Positions 16,301 through 25,820 are shown, counted from the stretch's first letter. The stretch: DNA of 41,747 bases from Pirellula staleyi DSM 6068 (GCA_945875845.1 CAMCMB010000065.1:1-41747), one strand, 5' to 3'. The notes: generated by a model from the sequence alone, not told the origin. A program made the numbers and translations.

Positions 16301-18930
16301 GGGGCATTGATCTGATACGGCGAATTCGCCAACTGGGTGGTTGCACTGCCCCAATCACTGACTCGCCCAAACAAGTCAATATTGGCCGCCCGATAGGTGT
16401 AGGTACCGGCAGCCAAACTGCGATCGGTGTAGTTGAAAATGCCGTATTCAGTTTCAGTCTTGTCCGGTGCTACTGCAAATGGGTAGATGCGCCAGTCAGC
16501 CACACTGCCCAGCAAGAGAAAGGTATCGTTCGTATCACCACCCACCCGGAGCGGCTGCCCCGCTGCATTGGGACGGATTGGTTCATTGGGGATGCTGTGC
16601 GCTGTGTCAATAACACCGTCGATATAGAAGCTAAGGGCACCTGGTTCGATGGAGAGCGCGACCTGTACCCAGCGATTGAGCGGCACCGCACTTCTGGATA
16701 AATACGATCGCCCATTCAGCCAACATTTCAACTGATTGCTAGGCGACTCCAACCCCAACCAAAAACTGCTCGCCCAGTCGTTGCCGATGATGGTGGGATA
16801 GCTTCGCCCCGGCTGGATGTTCACCCAAGCGTGGATAGAAAGTTCTTTATGTAAAAAACCAAGCGCAGGAAGGTCAATCTTCATGACCCCGCTAGCGGTA
16901 TTGTAGTTGCGGGTTGGCAACAGATAGACCAAAGGTGTGGCCGCCAATGGCTGAGCTAAGCGGTCTTTTTTCCGTGCGATCCGCCCCTTGGCCTCCCACC
17001 AATTAATGGCTTCACTCCAAACCGAGACATCCGCAATTTGCCCTCGAAAAAAATTGGGTGCCCCGGAATAGGAGCCATCAAAATTGCCGCCAATGCCTAC
17101 CCCACCGGAATTGAAGCGGAGATTGCTTAGGGCGGTATCAAACTCGCGGACTGCACTGGAAGTGAAAAGCCTAATCTTGCTGCCATTGTAGTTAAAACCA
17201 ATCGGCACCCATTGCTCTGAAGGGAACGTCTGAGAAGATTCAAATGGTCTGCCATTCAATACCAGGTGGGTTTTACAAGCATTGCCCGTCCGCCAAACCC
17301 CTAGGCTAAACCCATTCGTCACTCCATTACTGAACACGGGGACATGGACATTTTCCGTGAGGTCGTTATCCACTTTCACCCAGGCAAACACTGAAAAAGC
17401 CGCACCGGGCAGTTTCAACCCCGTTTCAAGCGGGAGACTTAGGGCATTATTACCGTGCAGCAACAAAGAAAATCGATCGGCATTTTCTTCAGGGCCGCCT
17501 TTGATAAAACGAGTTCCGTTGGCGTCAGCCCAGCGTCCACTGATCAGATTGGCGTAGGTGCCGTCCAACGGCATCCACAACCGTAAAGTTGGCAATTCCG
17601 GGACAATTTGTGGCACGATCGCCAGTTCCGTTTTATTCAGAGGGGCGATCGCGGTGCCGTTCATACGTCCGTAGAGCATCCGCACAGGATTGTCGGGAGC
17701 CAGTGGCAATCCTGTGGGCTTCAAAAAAGACAGCCGCAGGTCTGACAGTCCCGGTATCACCACACCCTGATGCCGCAGAACCAACGGTGCCGGTGAAACC
17801 ACCGCCGTCGTCATGCTTGGTGGCTGGGGCGGTTGGCTAGGTTCGGCGCGGTTGACGATGGTGCAATTGGAAGCAATGATGCCCATCGGGCCGGTTCGCC
17901 GCCGCCACTCGATGCGCTGGATTTTCCAACTGGCCTGGCTCTTCGGTTTGATATCGAACCCCAGCAATGGCACACTGGAGCGAAGGGTCAGTTTCCACAA
18001 GCCTTTGGTTTCTCGGGCAAAATTAGCGGCCACTTCCGGCAAAAACTCCACCGTGCCCGGACTTTCCTCAGTGCGATCGCTTTCATACCAAAGTATGACT
18101 TCCTGGGCTGGTTCCTCAAACCGCAAACGCAAGAGGCCGCGAATAGTGAGCAAGTGAGCACCAACGCGGTTCGACCATTCATAGACTAAGCGCCCGATCG
18201 GGGCCAAAACTGCCACGCCACCCAGATCTTCCTGAGGCAGCAGGAGTGCATAGCCATTCGGTCGGCGTGGCTCCCTGTACGACAATGGCCAAAGGCGATT
18301 GCCGTAATCAGCTTCCACGATATACCCGTGAGCGGGAAAGGTTGGCTGCCGGTCGATATAGTAAAAGCCCACCATCCGGGCGATGTAGGGATCGAGCGCA
18401 GCCAATTGGATCGCATCTAATGTAGAGATCTGAGTTTTTTGTCCTGCCCCTGCCGGACGCAAAGTTTTTTGGTGCATGTTGCTGATTCGCTGTGGGTTAA
18501 AACCCGCCCAGTTGAGTTGAACTTCAAACAGCTGAGCCATCGCACTGCGCAATTGCCTCGTTTGGCCAGTGGCTCCAAATTGCGCACGCAGGGATGATTC
18601 ATTGGGCGAATCCTTGGCCAACCAAACTAACTCGTTCCATGTCGTGTAATTCAACTCAGCGAACGGCTTAGAATAATCCCGTATGTGCGCACAAATCAGC
18701 GGCAGAATCACTTTGAAATAGTCTTTACCTTTGTTTTCACCCCGAATTCTGTTGACCTCCTGAAGGATGTTTTGGCGGGCGCTGCGATGAAGAATAAACC
18801 GTTGGGGCAAGCCCATATCGGAACGAATAACCCAGCGCAGGTGATTGCCAGGTTCCATCCGACGATCGTCGAATAGCACAGGGGGAGGCACGTCGTAGCC
18901 GTGTGTGGACAGCAGGGCAAGGTAATTCAT
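13393..18930 (-). CDS. Giant LamG / fibronectin-like protein (1845 aa)
   Basis: First gene of the unit, intact, 1845 residues. The first 400 or so residues (start MNYLALLSTHGYDVPPP) match no family I recognise. Two concanavalin/LamG jelly rolls follow: about 450-640, with FSVFAWVKVDN and GQIADVSVWSEAI, and about 670-825, with LSIHAWVNIQPG, FYIDGVIDTAHS and GSVADWRIYPFA. Fibronectin-III-like segments are visible near 845-870 (TYRAANIDLFGRVSDW), 1330-1380 (VPLAGFNLYRATD) and 1555-1590 (LEWALNREKDLKEYVLLRST). LamG and FN3 domains usually bind glycans or act as spacers in adhesins and phage-like tail fibres. There is no signal peptide, membrane helix or sorting motif. It probably heads an operon with the next two genes, at gaps of 172 and 70 bases. 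Confidence 0.8.
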   Translation of the reverse strand: MNYLALLSTHGYDVPPPVLFDDRRMEPGNHLRWVIRSDMGLPQRFILHRSARQNILQEVNRIRGENKGKDYFKVILPLICAHIRDYSKPFAELNYTTWNELVWLAKDSPNESSLRAQFGATGQTRQLRSAMAQLFEVQLNWAGFNPQRISNMHQKTLRPAGAGQKTQISTLDAIQLAALDPYIARMVGFYYIDRQPTFPAHGYIVEADYGNRLWPLSYREPRRPNGYALLLPQEDLGGVAVLAPIGRLVYEWSNRVGAHLLTIRGLLRLRFEEPAQEVILWYESDRTEESPGTVEFLPEVAANFARETKGLWKLTLRSSVPLLGFDIKPKSQASWKIQRIEWRRRTGPMGIIASNCTIVNRAEPSQPPQPPSMTTAVVSPAPLVLRHQGVVIPGLSDLRLSFLKPTGLPLAPDNPVRMLYGRMNGTAIAPLNKTELAIVPQIVPELPTLRLWMPLDGTYANLISGRWADANGTRFIKGGPEENADRFSLLLHGNNALSLPLETGLKLPGAAFSVFAWVKVDNDLTENVHVPVFSNGVTNGFSLGVWRTGNACKTHLVLNGRPFESSQTFPSEQWVPIGFNYNGSKIRLFTSSAVREFDTALSNLRFNSGGVGIGGNFDGSYSGAPNFFRGQIADVSVWSEAINWWEAKGRIARKKDRLAQPLAATPLVYLLPTRNYNTASGVMKIDLPALGFLHKELSIHAWVNIQPGRSYPTIIGNDWASSFWLGLESPSNQLKCWLNGRSYLSRSAVPLNRWVQVALSIEPGALSFYIDGVIDTAHSIPNEPIRPNAAGQPLRVGGDTNDTFLLLGSVADWRIYPFAVAPDKTETEYGIFNYTDRSLAAGTYTYRAANIDLFGRVSDWGSATTQLANSPYQINAPLSVRAEVDRIRLSVSAVRFVQPSAPSSSDPSPKGYWEVVTADELRLTEGLLATLPRNEIVVEQQKSVPVMGKNAPPETRTIRQNFEIKQVSRRTGATRSIVWELWDIPFAQLQIQPGNFFELQYHAEAQLEWQWSGLQQVFNPGVDTFQVFARSGPINEWQGRVTAIAPGSDDRHWSVTTNLAIPGNLNELTGQICTINKQAFVVEGHSAGANAVFRLRYDGYPVIAPDLNGSFALNIPEIHSAWRDASQTTFWETAPPTTYPLSVPAGNLNPATSTAATFVFTKVSDLEINDLRSGKNVDWLENDDTFWRIRFSNFPRPVDAPMFAAQDYVPAALVVNQPDAAAGPNGVWDAWYVHWHEWGSDNTLTCWVSLKDEKKGSPIVPPTIRIGAEYPVKFYSGRKFYATGAIQPPTDGQEATLLWHFAVSARAMTVPHRYAVSRFASLVAVDRRRPPAPPRPEILSIAKADVHGQSEAVVRWDVARVPLAGFNLYRATDTAIYSRDLDQRRLRQGYYAENHPLADDGFGDADGDVHEFLRAVQHKDAAQIAPKFHEVFAKPLSALTFEDLFATEKNDARWQALNLIWQYWADRFYPALSDLELRNLAERKGNETAFTLVNDQPIPNLTATGGQVRFLDKVNGVVSNRYFYRLRTMATNLTLSTEWGTVSDGKGAAVPASKPRTPVWTKVEAGDREIRLEWALNREKDLKEYVLLRSTQPALLNDIRWAEITRPEGLSIAYVKDPRIYIVRGNQIIFPTGEALPAVETIQGIYRSFEFDTATTDPTLSPAMNLAKLDQMRVVGNALTGIRKTGAETEVVLVLSYSNGSRHTKSFFGKQPYSVEGLMGLQAYYFVLLARNKNNILSDAGPVQATKTLEIQAPNAPQAYLIERVENTAGDVVRLQISCEADLEIMIQIRETGENTWKWAQVWARLAYPVAWSVNTRRGKAVELKIWSRTINKLNCEAPFYLYVP

Positions 18931-19202
18931 AGGGTCAGGGTTAGCTTTACCTTTCTATGAGCCGTATTCGAGGCATCGTGCAGCGAAGGTTTATCGCATA
19001 AACCAAAATCGGAATGGAATGGAAGGGAACTGACCTTCGAAATGGTTCGCTCCTCATTCCGACTTTGAGCTCCGCGACACTTGGATTGCACCTCTGCGGA
19101 TCCTATACATCTCGTATCGTTCTTTTTTGTAGCTGCTTCGCTCGAGCTACGCAACTTTTTTTGCCGCAGCTCGTTCTTCTTGACGTTGTTGGCGTGCTGC
19201 TT
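18931..19202. other. Upstream region of the giant-protein unit
   Basis: No gene is supported here. It must contain the promoter of the leftward giant-gene unit, but I could not single out a convincing -35/-10 pair or a strong ribosome-binding site ahead of the ATG at 18930. A T-rich stretch lies near 19120-19165. Confidence 0.4.
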
Positions 19203-19303
19203 CCAGAACTCCTACCCAACGACACCAGGTAGCCCTCCGGTTTGGCTAGTAAATTGGGCTAGTGACATGGTACTCGTGCACCGCGTCGAAATTGGGTAAC
19301 ATC
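19203..19303. repeat. Right copy of ~100-bp imperfect direct repeat
   Basis: This segment aligns without gaps to 4964-5064, same orientation. Within the frame ending at TAG 19230-19232 the two copies encode PELLP-x-DT-K/R followed by stop, with two of the differences silent, so this part once evolved as protein. It lies between the start of the giant-protein unit and the DUF533 gene and marks the right edge of the island. Confidence 0.8.
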
Positions 19304-19343
19304 TTCGTTTTCGGTTCGACACTGTTTTTTGGAGATCCTCTTT

Positions 19344-20030
19344 ATGAATGCAATTGACATCCTCGGTAGTTTGCTTGGTGGAAGCCAGTCAGGGAGAAAA
19401 GGGGGCGGTGGCCCTGCCGACATCCTTGCGGAAATACTTGGCGGAGCCGCAAAGGCCTCTGCTCCTCAAGGTAATCCTCGCCCCTCCGACGCTCACACGA
19501 GCGCCAAACAACTGGAGGAAATGCTCGGTGTCGGTCGAGATTCTGCAAGTGCAAGACAAGCTCCCAGGACCACCCAGACCCCAAACTCTCAGCTACCAAC
19601 CGACATTTTTGGTCAACGTCAGCGTCAAGAGCCGAAAATCAACCTTAGCGTTCCCAAGCCTGCGCCCATTTCACAAAATGACCAAGCAATCTTATTCATT
19701 CGAGCCATGATCAATTCGGCCAAGGTGGACGGCGAAATCTCCGACGATGAACAAAAAAGTATCCTCTCGCAAATTGGTGACCCAAGTCCCGAGGTAGTAC
19801 AGTTTCTTCGAGCCGAATTTGCTCGACCGCTCAATGTCGCTGAGTATGCGCAGTCCCTGCCGCTCGGAATGGAGCAAAAAGCCTACGCAATATCTCTCAC
19901 CGCCATCCAGCTTGATACCAAGGAGGAAGCGGACTACCTTCGTCAATTGGCAAAAGCCCTTCGGATTTCCCCGGAGCAATGCAACCAAATACACCAGCAG
20001 CAAAATGCCCCACTGATCTATCAAGCTTAG
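19344..20030 (+). CDS. DUF533 / TerB-like protein
   Basis: The product is 228 aa from the ATG at 19344, which has GGAG 13 bases upstream. The start MNAIDILGSLLGGSQSGRKG and the Gly-rich DILAEILGG segment resemble the N-termini of DUF533 (YebE-like) proteins. A disordered Pro/Gln-rich linker follows at about 60-110. The C-terminal part, about 115-225, is the helical TerB-like domain: AILFIRAMINSAKVDGEISD, then ISDDEQKSILSQIGD, where the Asp/Glu-rich DG-x-I-x-x-x-E turn is typical. The E. coli relatives are inner-membrane stress-associated proteins of unknown function; no membrane helix is evident here. The gene sits just outside the right island repeat and 518 bases before metH. Confidence 0.75.
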   Translation: MNAIDILGSLLGGSQSGRKGGGGPADILAEILGGAAKASAPQGNPRPSDAHTSAKQLEEMLGVGRDSASARQAPRTTQTPNSQLPTDIFGQRQRQEPKINLSVPKPAPISQNDQAILFIRAMINSAKVDGEISDDEQKSILSQIGDPSPEVVQFLRAEFARPLNVAEYAQSLPLGMEQKAYAISLTAIQLDTKEEADYLRQLAKALRISPEQCNQIHQQQNAPLIYQA

Positions 20031-20176
20031 GCTCGGAGCAATTGTTCGAGTGCTCGTCGTGGCACTGTTGCAAATCAAACGATCGTCGATCAATACCGAG
20101 TAGGGGCAACTTAGTTGTCGCAGGACTCGGTAATTGATTGGCGTGAGAGACAATATTGACGACATTCTCGCCCCCG

Positions 20177-20357
20177 GCTCGGGCGTCTCGCCTGTCTGCA
20201 AGTGGCTCGGGCGTCTCGCCCGAGTCTTCCATTGGCACCAAGCCACGTTAACCTTAAAATGTTTGTTCAAACCTTTTAGAAGATCGATTGAGAAAAATTC
20301 ACGGGCGGGACGCCCGTGCCACGTATCTTCGGGCGGGACGCCCGTGCCACGTACCTT
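20177..20357. repeat. Cluster of REP-like palindromes
   Basis: CTCGGGCGTCTCGCCCGAG (20206-20224) is a perfect hairpin, with a related half-copy starting at 20177. ACGGGCGGGACGCCCGT (20301-20317) is another. A 28-base unit, hairpin plus GCCACGTA(T/C)CTT, is tandemly repeated at 20302-20329 and 20330-20357. These GGGCG-NGA-CGCCC hairpins followed by GCCAC look like REP elements of the kind RAYT enzymes move. The rest of 20031-20547 shows no gene and no recognisable cobalamin or SAM riboswitch ahead of metH. Confidence 0.8.
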
Positions 20358-20547
20358 GGGCCTGCCATCCCCCCTTCGGGAAGTGTCAATCCGTCGATGG
20401 CGAACGGTAGAAAGGTAGAATATGCACAATACCTTTGCAAAATTCGTTACAAACGTACTGTATTAAACTGTTGACTCCTGGGAGGAAATAGGGCATCAAG
20501 TAAAATACCAGCGGGTTTTGTTTCGACATTTGGATACGGGATTTTGC

Positions 20548-23500
20548 ATGTTAACGCGGGCACAATTGGATACTGAAGGACTGTTACTTGAACTGATGGA
20601 GCAGCGGATTTTGCTGCTAGACGGGTCGATGGGGGCCCTCATTTTTCAGAAAAAGCTTCCGGAATCTGCCATTCGAGGCGAGCGATTCAAGGACCATCCA
20701 GCCGATTTGTCCAAAGCGACCGATTTGCTCGTCTTGACCCAACCCGACGTCATTCGCAGCATCCATGCAGAGTATCTGAATGCAGGCTCAGACATCATTG
20801 AGACCAATACGTTCAACGCAAGTATTATCGGACTCGCTGAGAATAAGCTGTCCGACATCGCCTATGAAATTTCGAAGACTGGGGCGGAAGTGGCCCGTTC
20901 CGCCGTGGAGGAGCACCTTCGGCGAGACCCCTCCAAGCCGCGGTTCGTGGCCGGCAGCATGGGGCCAACGGCGGTTCAATTATCGATGAATGCGAAAGGC
21001 GACCCGTCCACTCGACCGTTTAGTTTCGAGCAAATGGTCGAAAGCTACGAGGTCAATATTGAAGGATTATTGGATGGAGGGGTAGACATTCTGCTCCCCG
21101 AAACTGCCTTCGATACGCTCAATTTCAAATCTTGCCTTTTGGCCATCGAGAACGTTTTTGCACGCCGAGGCCACCGTTGGCCCGTGATGCTTTCTGCCAC
21201 GGTTTTCGAAGGAGGCGTTACGTTGACGGGTCAACAGCTTGAAGCCTTCTGGATTGCCGTCTCTCACTTTCCGATGATGAGCGTTGGCTTGAACTGCGGT
21301 CTAGGCGGTGACAAGATGCGTCCATATCTGGAACGACTTGCGAATGTCTCGGACTCTGCGATCAGCTGTTATCCGAATGCCGGACTACCCAATGAGCTTG
21401 GCGAGTTCGATGAAACACCCAACAAGATGGCGAGCTTTGTTCGCGACTTTGCGAAACAAGGTTGGGTTAATATCGTCGGCGGTTGCTGCGGAAGTACGCC
21501 GGCCCACATCCAAGCCATTGGTGAAGCGGTGCAGGGGCTCATACCCCGCAAGAAACCCGAGCGCAAGCGAATGACACAGTTCGCTGGAAACGAACCGCTC
21601 GTGTTCCGCAAAGAAAATCCGTTTGTCATGGTCGGTGAACGCACCAACGTCACAGGTTCTCGCAAGTTTGCTCGCCTCATCAAAGAAGGCAAGTTCGAGG
21701 ACGCGATTCGTGTTGCGCGAACTCAAGTTGAGGGCGGGGCAAACATCATCGATGTCAACATGGACGAGGGGATGCTCGATGGAGCTGCAGCCATGAGCAC
21801 TTTTCTCAATCTTGTGGCACACGAAGCGGACATCGCCAAAGTTCCGCTTATGATCGATAGCTCCAAATGGGAAATCCTTGAAGTTGGTTTACGCCATTCG
21901 CCGGGTAAACCTATTCTCAATTCGATTAGTCTCAAAGAAGGCGAAGTCGAGTTTTTACGGAAAGCCAAATTCGTTCAGCAGCATGGAGCGGCGGTGGTCG
22001 TAATGGCCTTCGACGAACAAGGCCAAGCGGCGGATTACGAAAACAAAGTTCGTATCTGCAAACGCGCCTACAAACTTCTGACCGAGAATGGTTTTCGTGC
22101 GGAAGACATCATTTTCGATGCGAACATATTAACGGTCGGCACGGGTTTGCCCGAGCACGCGAACTACGCCGTCGATTTCATCGAAGCGGTTCGGACCATC
22201 AAGAAAGAGTGTCCTGGTGCTCGGACGAGTGGCGGCGTGAGCAACGTTTCGTTTTCGTTTCGCGGTAACGATACGGTTCGCGAGTCGATGAACGCAGTCT
22301 TTTTGTACCATGCCATCCAAGCTGGCCTCGATATGGGGATCGTCAACCCAGAGATGCTTGAAGTCTATGATGAGATCGATCCTGAATTGCGTGACCGCGT
22401 CGAAGATGTGTTGCTCAATCGCCGCGAAGATGCGACCGAACGTCTCATCGAATTTGCGGAAACAGTGAAAGCGAAAGACAAAGCACCTGTCAAGGTGGAT
22501 GCATGGCGAGAAGGAACCGTCGAAGAGCGATTGCGCCATGCTTTGTTGAAAGGAATAACCGATCACATCGTAGCCGACACCGAAGAAGCTCGCGCTAAAC
22601 TTGGGCGACCCCTCAAAGTGATCGAGGGGCCTCTGATGGATGCCATGAACTTGATCGGTGATTTGTTTGGGCAAGGGAAGATGTTTCTGCCACAGGTCGT
22701 TAAGTCGGCCGCCGTAATGAAAAAGAGTGTGGCCTATTTAACGCCTTTTATGGAGGCAGAAAAGCAAGCCGCAGGTGTTTCCGGTGCGCACACCAGTCGA
22801 GGTAAAGTGTTGCTTGCAACTGTGAAAGGAGACGTTCACGATATCGGCAAGAATATCGTCGGGACCGTACTCGCGTGCAACGATTTCGAAGTGATCGACC
22901 TCGGCGTTTTGGTTCCGTGTGAGAAGATTCTGGCAGAAGCCAAAAAGCACGGCGCTCAAGTCATTGGGCTGTCCGGTTTGATCACCCCATCGCTTGACGA
23001 AATGGTGCACGTCGCCAAGGAAATGCAGCGCGAGGGCTTTACCATTCCATTGCTTATCGGCGGTGCAACAACCAGCGCAAAACATACGGCCGTCAAGATT
23101 GCGCAACATTACGACCACGAAGTGGTTCATGTGCTCGATGCTTCTCGAAGCGTGCCGGTGGTCGAAAAACTGGTGAACCCAAAGAGTCGCGATGCGTTTG
23201 GTGTCGAAATCAAACAAAAACAAGCAGACGAGCGTGCTAGCTTTGCGATGAGGCGCGATCGCAAGCTAGTCGATTTCAGGGAAGCCCAAAGCCGCAAACT
23301 GGAAATCGATTGGGCCAACTATACCCCTCCGAAACCTGCATTCCTTGGCATACGCGATATCGTCACGAGCGTCGCCGAATTGCGCCCCTACATTGATTGG
23401 TCACCATTTTTTATGACTTGGGAATTGAAGGGCAAGTACCCCAAGATTTTCCAAGATCCGGTCGTTGGAGAGATTTCCAAAGAACTCTACGAGGATGCTC

Positions 23501-24228
23501 AAGTGATTCTTGATCAGTTTGAGAAAGATTCAACGATTTCATTGCGGGGAGTGTATGGATTCTTCCCAGCCCAGAGTCTTGGCGACAGCATTGCTTTGTT
23601 TACCGATGATTCGCGAAGCGAGGAATTGTGTCGATTTGAGATGTTGCGACAACAGTGGGAACGCGTTGATCAAAAAGCTTTTCGAAGTTTGGCGGACTAC
23701 GTCGATTCGACAGGCAAAGAGGACTATCTCGGTGCCTTCGCGATCACGGCTGGTCACGGAGTGGATGACTTGGCAAAGAAATTGCGAGCTGAGATGGAGG
23801 ATGGTAAGTCGATTTTGGTTCAAGCGTGCGCGGACAGACTCGCGGAGGCGTTTGCAGAGATGCTTCATGAACGCGTACGAAGCGAATGGGGATTTTCCGA
23901 AGCTCTTTCCAAGGAAGAATTGATCGACGAAAAGTATCGGGGGATACGTCCGGCTGCAGGCTATCCCTCATGCCCGGATCACACTGAGAAAGCGCTGCTT
24001 TGGAAGCTGTTGGATGTGGAGAATCGAGCCAGCATCTCCTTGACGGAGAGCTTCGCCATGTGGCCAGCCTCTTCCGTCAGTGGCCTTTATTTTTCGCATC
24101 CCGAAGCACGTTATTTTGCGGTCGATCATATTACACGAGATCAAGTCGAAGATTATGCAAAACGAAAAGGCTGGCCGTTATCGACAGCCGAACGATGGCT
24201 CGCACCAAACTTAGGCTACGACGCGTAA
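20548..24228 (+). CDS. metH: Cobalamin-dependent methionine synthase
   Basis: This 1226-aa enzyme transfers the methyl group from 5-methyltetrahydrofolate to homocysteine through methylcobalamin. All four modules are present. The homocysteine/zinc domain (1-330) has [10 protein letters not shown] and the zinc cysteines in VGLNCGLG (near 247) and [10 protein letters not shown] (near 311). The pterin domain starts near 360 ([17 protein letters not shown]). The cobalamin domain (about 650-880) carries [15 protein letters not shown] near 760, whose His is the lower cobalt ligand. The reactivation domain (about 900-1226) has [15 protein letters not shown] near 1134 for AdoMet binding. The ATG at 20548 is preferred because an upstream TTG start would only add ten unlikely residues. 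Length is normal. The gene appears monocistronic. Confidence 0.97.
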   Translation: MLTRAQLDTEGLLLELMEQRILLLDGSMGALIFQKKLPESAIRGERFKDHPADLSKATDLLVLTQPDVIRSIHAEYLNAGSDIIETNTFNASIIGLAENKLSDIAYEISKTGAEVARSAVEEHLRRDPSKPRFVAGSMGPTAVQLSMNAKGDPSTRPFSFEQMVESYEVNIEGLLDGGVDILLPETAFDTLNFKSCLLAIENVFARRGHRWPVMLSATVFEGGVTLTGQQLEAFWIAVSHFPMMSVGLNCGLGGDKMRPYLERLANVSDSAISCYPNAGLPNELGEFDETPNKMASFVRDFAKQGWVNIVGGCCGSTPAHIQAIGEAVQGLIPRKKPERKRMTQFAGNEPLVFRKENPFVMVGERTNVTGSRKFARLIKEGKFEDAIRVARTQVEGGANIIDVNMDEGMLDGAAAMSTFLNLVAHEADIAKVPLMIDSSKWEILEVGLRHSPGKPILNSISLKEGEVEFLRKAKFVQQHGAAVVVMAFDEQGQAADYENKVRICKRAYKLLTENGFRAEDIIFDANILTVGTGLPEHANYAVDFIEAVRTIKKECPGARTSGGVSNVSFSFRGNDTVRESMNAVFLYHAIQAGLDMGIVNPEMLEVYDEIDPELRDRVEDVLLNRREDATERLIEFAETVKAKDKAPVKVDAWREGTVEERLRHALLKGITDHIVADTEEARAKLGRPLKVIEGPLMDAMNLIGDLFGQGKMFLPQVVKSAAVMKKSVAYLTPFMEAEKQAAGVSGAHTSRGKVLLATVKGDVHDIGKNIVGTVLACNDFEVIDLGVLVPCEKILAEAKKHGAQVIGLSGLITPSLDEMVHVAKEMQREGFTIPLLIGGATTSAKHTAVKIAQHYDHEVVHVLDASRSVPVVEKLVNPKSRDAFGVEIKQKQADERASFAMRRDRKLVDFREAQSRKLEIDWANYTPPKPAFLGIRDIVTSVAELRPYIDWSPFFMTWELKGKYPKIFQDPVVGEISKELYEDAQVILDQFEKDSTISLRGVYGFFPAQSLGDSIALFTDDSRSEELCRFEMLRQQWERVDQKAFRSLADYVDSTGKEDYLGAFAITAGHGVDDLAKKLRAEMEDGKSILVQACADRLAEAFAEMLHERVRSEWGFSEALSKEELIDEKYRGIRPAAGYPSCPDHTEKALLWKLLDVENRASISLTESFAMWPASSVSGLYFSHPEARYFAVDHITRDQVEDYAKRKGWPLSTAERWLAPNLGYDA

Positions 24229-24257
24229 CGCATAGCTGAAATCGGTATGAGTCTTCG

Positions 24258-24275
24258 AGTGAAACAAACGGATTG
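24258..24275. repeat. 18-bp exact repeat, copy 1
   Basis: AGTGAAACAAACGGATTG lies 30 bases after the metH stop codon and recurs exactly at 41338-41355. Sequence on either side is unrelated. Confidence 0.6.
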
Positions 24276-24398
24276 CCCCGGTTCTCGAAGAATATCGAGC
24301 AATTGGAAAACCGAGGCTATCGCCCAACGGCTAATTGGTACGAGAAACATATGCGGATGTGCTTTGATTCGAGAACCAACACTTGAAATGAGGACGCT

Positions 24399-25655
24399 GT
24401 GAACCATACGATTAGTCGGAGGCGATTCAACTTGTCCAGCCTCCAGAGGGCGACGGCGGTTTTGATCGGGGCTGGTGCGCCTTGCCACTGGATGCAGACG
24501 TTGGCCGCAAGCGTGTCGGAGCAACGAGCCAAAGACGACCGGATTCTTGTCGTGATTCAATTGACCGGAGGCAATGATGGCCTCAACACGATTATCCCTT
24601 TCGCGGATGAAAGGTACCAAAAGGCAAGGCCCAAGTTGGCGATATCCGCTTCGGATGTTCTCTCAATAGACTCTCAAATGGGTCTACACCCATCCATGCG
24701 AGGTATCGCGAGCCTTTTGGGGGAGAGTAAATTCTGCATCGTGAATGGCGTTGGATATTCGAATCCGAACCGTTCCCATTTTGAATCGATGGATATTTGG
24801 CATTCCTGTCAACGAAAAGTGTCACGCAGCAAGGAAGGCTGGCTGGGCAGACTTTTTTCATTGCATAGCGATTCCGCAAGGACGGATTCGTTCGGCTTAC
24901 ATCTTGGAACAGAGCAATTGCCATTTGCGATGGCGGGTCGCGGCGTGCAAACTCCTTCGTTGGCGACGGTTGAGCAATTGCGTTGGAAGGGAATATCGAA
25001 GTCGAGATTGGAGGGCGAAGGTGCTGCAACAATGTCAAAACCTCGAAAGGGAAATGACACCGAGAGTAGCTTACTTGATTTCGTTTCTGCAAGCACTTCT
25101 ACCGCTATGGAAGCCAGTAAGCAACTCGACAAGGCGCTGGCGACACCGGACCAGCCGGGCGACTTCCCTAACTCTCCGTTAGGGGAGAAACTCAAAGTGA
25201 TATCGCGATTGATTTTGGCGGGGCTAAAAACACAAGTTTATTATGTGAGTTTAGATGGCTTCGACACCCATGCAAATCAACTGGCGGCACATGCAAGTTT
25301 ATTACGCCAGTGGTCAGAGGCGTTAACGGCCTTCCATAAAAGACTGGCAGATGCTGGTTGCAACGATCGCGTGTTGGCATTCACTTTTAGCGAGTTCGGA
25401 CGTCGCGTGGCAGAAAACGCAAGCCAAGGAACGGACCACGGTGCGGCTGCACCAACCTTTCTGTCTGGCCCGAATCTTGGAGTAAGCATGCTCGGTGAGC
25501 GACCGAACTTGAGCGATCTCGACGACGGTGACATCAAGTTCCACACCGATTTTCGTCGCGTTTACGCCACCCTCCTAGAGGACTGGTTAGGGATACCATC
25601 CAAAAACATTTTGCTTGGTGACCACCACACGCTAGTCGGACTGAAATTTTCTTAG
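24399..25655 (+). CDS. Tat-exported DUF1501 protein
   Basis: This is a 418-aa member of the DUF1501 family, abundant in Planctomycetes and related to the alkaline-phosphatase/sulfatase fold. The start is GTG at 24399 with GAGG five bases ahead. The N-terminus carries a twin-arginine signal (SRRRFNLSSLQRAT), so export in folded form is likely. Family motifs are VVIQLTGGNDGLNTIIPF near residue 50, GLHPSMRG near 92, NRSHFESMDIWHS near 128, DGFDTHANQ near 287 and FSEFGRRVAENAS near 328. A closing TDHGAAAPTFLSG block is also visible. DUF1501 genes usually follow a DUF1800 partner in the same operon; none is visible here, since metH lies upstream. The substrate is unknown. Confidence 0.9.
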   Translation: MNHTISRRRFNLSSLQRATAVLIGAGAPCHWMQTLAASVSEQRAKDDRILVVIQLTGGNDGLNTIIPFADERYQKARPKLAISASDVLSIDSQMGLHPSMRGIASLLGESKFCIVNGVGYSNPNRSHFESMDIWHSCQRKVSRSKEGWLGRLFSLHSDSARTDSFGLHLGTEQLPFAMAGRGVQTPSLATVEQLRWKGISKSRLEGEGAATMSKPRKGNDTESSLLDFVSASTSTAMEASKQLDKALATPDQPGDFPNSPLGEKLKVISRLILAGLKTQVYYVSLDGFDTHANQLAAHASLLRQWSEALTAFHKRLADAGCNDRVLAFTFSEFGRRVAENASQGTDHGAAAPTFLSGPNLGVSMLGERPNLSDLDDGDIKFHTDFRRVYATLLEDWLGIPSKNILLGDHHTLVGLKFS

Positions 25656-25704
25656 TCGAACGCAACTCAAAGCAGTAGGCACATTCCACGTGCCGTCCGG
25701 TAAC

Positions 25705-25820
25705 GGCTTGTTGCTTTAATGGTACGACGGACTTCCAAGTCCGTCGAATTCCCCATTGACGGACTTGGAAGTCCGTCATACCGCCCTTAACCAATAACGA
25801 CTTCACTAAATCAACAAGCC
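25705..25820. mobile_element. 116-bp MITE-like element, copy 1
   Basis: The element begins GGCTTGTTGCTTTA and ends TAAATCAACAAGCC, near-perfect terminal inverted repeats. Inside are two palindromes, GACGGACTTCCAAGTCCGTC (25726-25745) and GACGGACTTGGAAGTCCGTC (25758-25777). A second copy of the same length lies at 30139-30254. It carries no gene and is probably mobilised in trans. It sits just after the DUF1501 gene, where its hairpins could also end transcription. Confidence 0.75.

Noticed and set aside
5126-18930. Contractile injection system in the island
   Set aside because: No sheath, tube, baseplate or ATPase gene is present; only possible cargo or fibre-like proteins are. The idea is kept as a question, not a call.
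19014-19232. 72-aa plus frame ending at the right repeat
   Set aside because: Only its last ten codons match anything (the left repeat); upstream part looks like non-coding sequence.
20031-20547. Cobalamin or SAM riboswitch ahead of metH
   Set aside because: No B12-box-like or SAM-type conserved core could be seen; the region is filled by REP hairpins.
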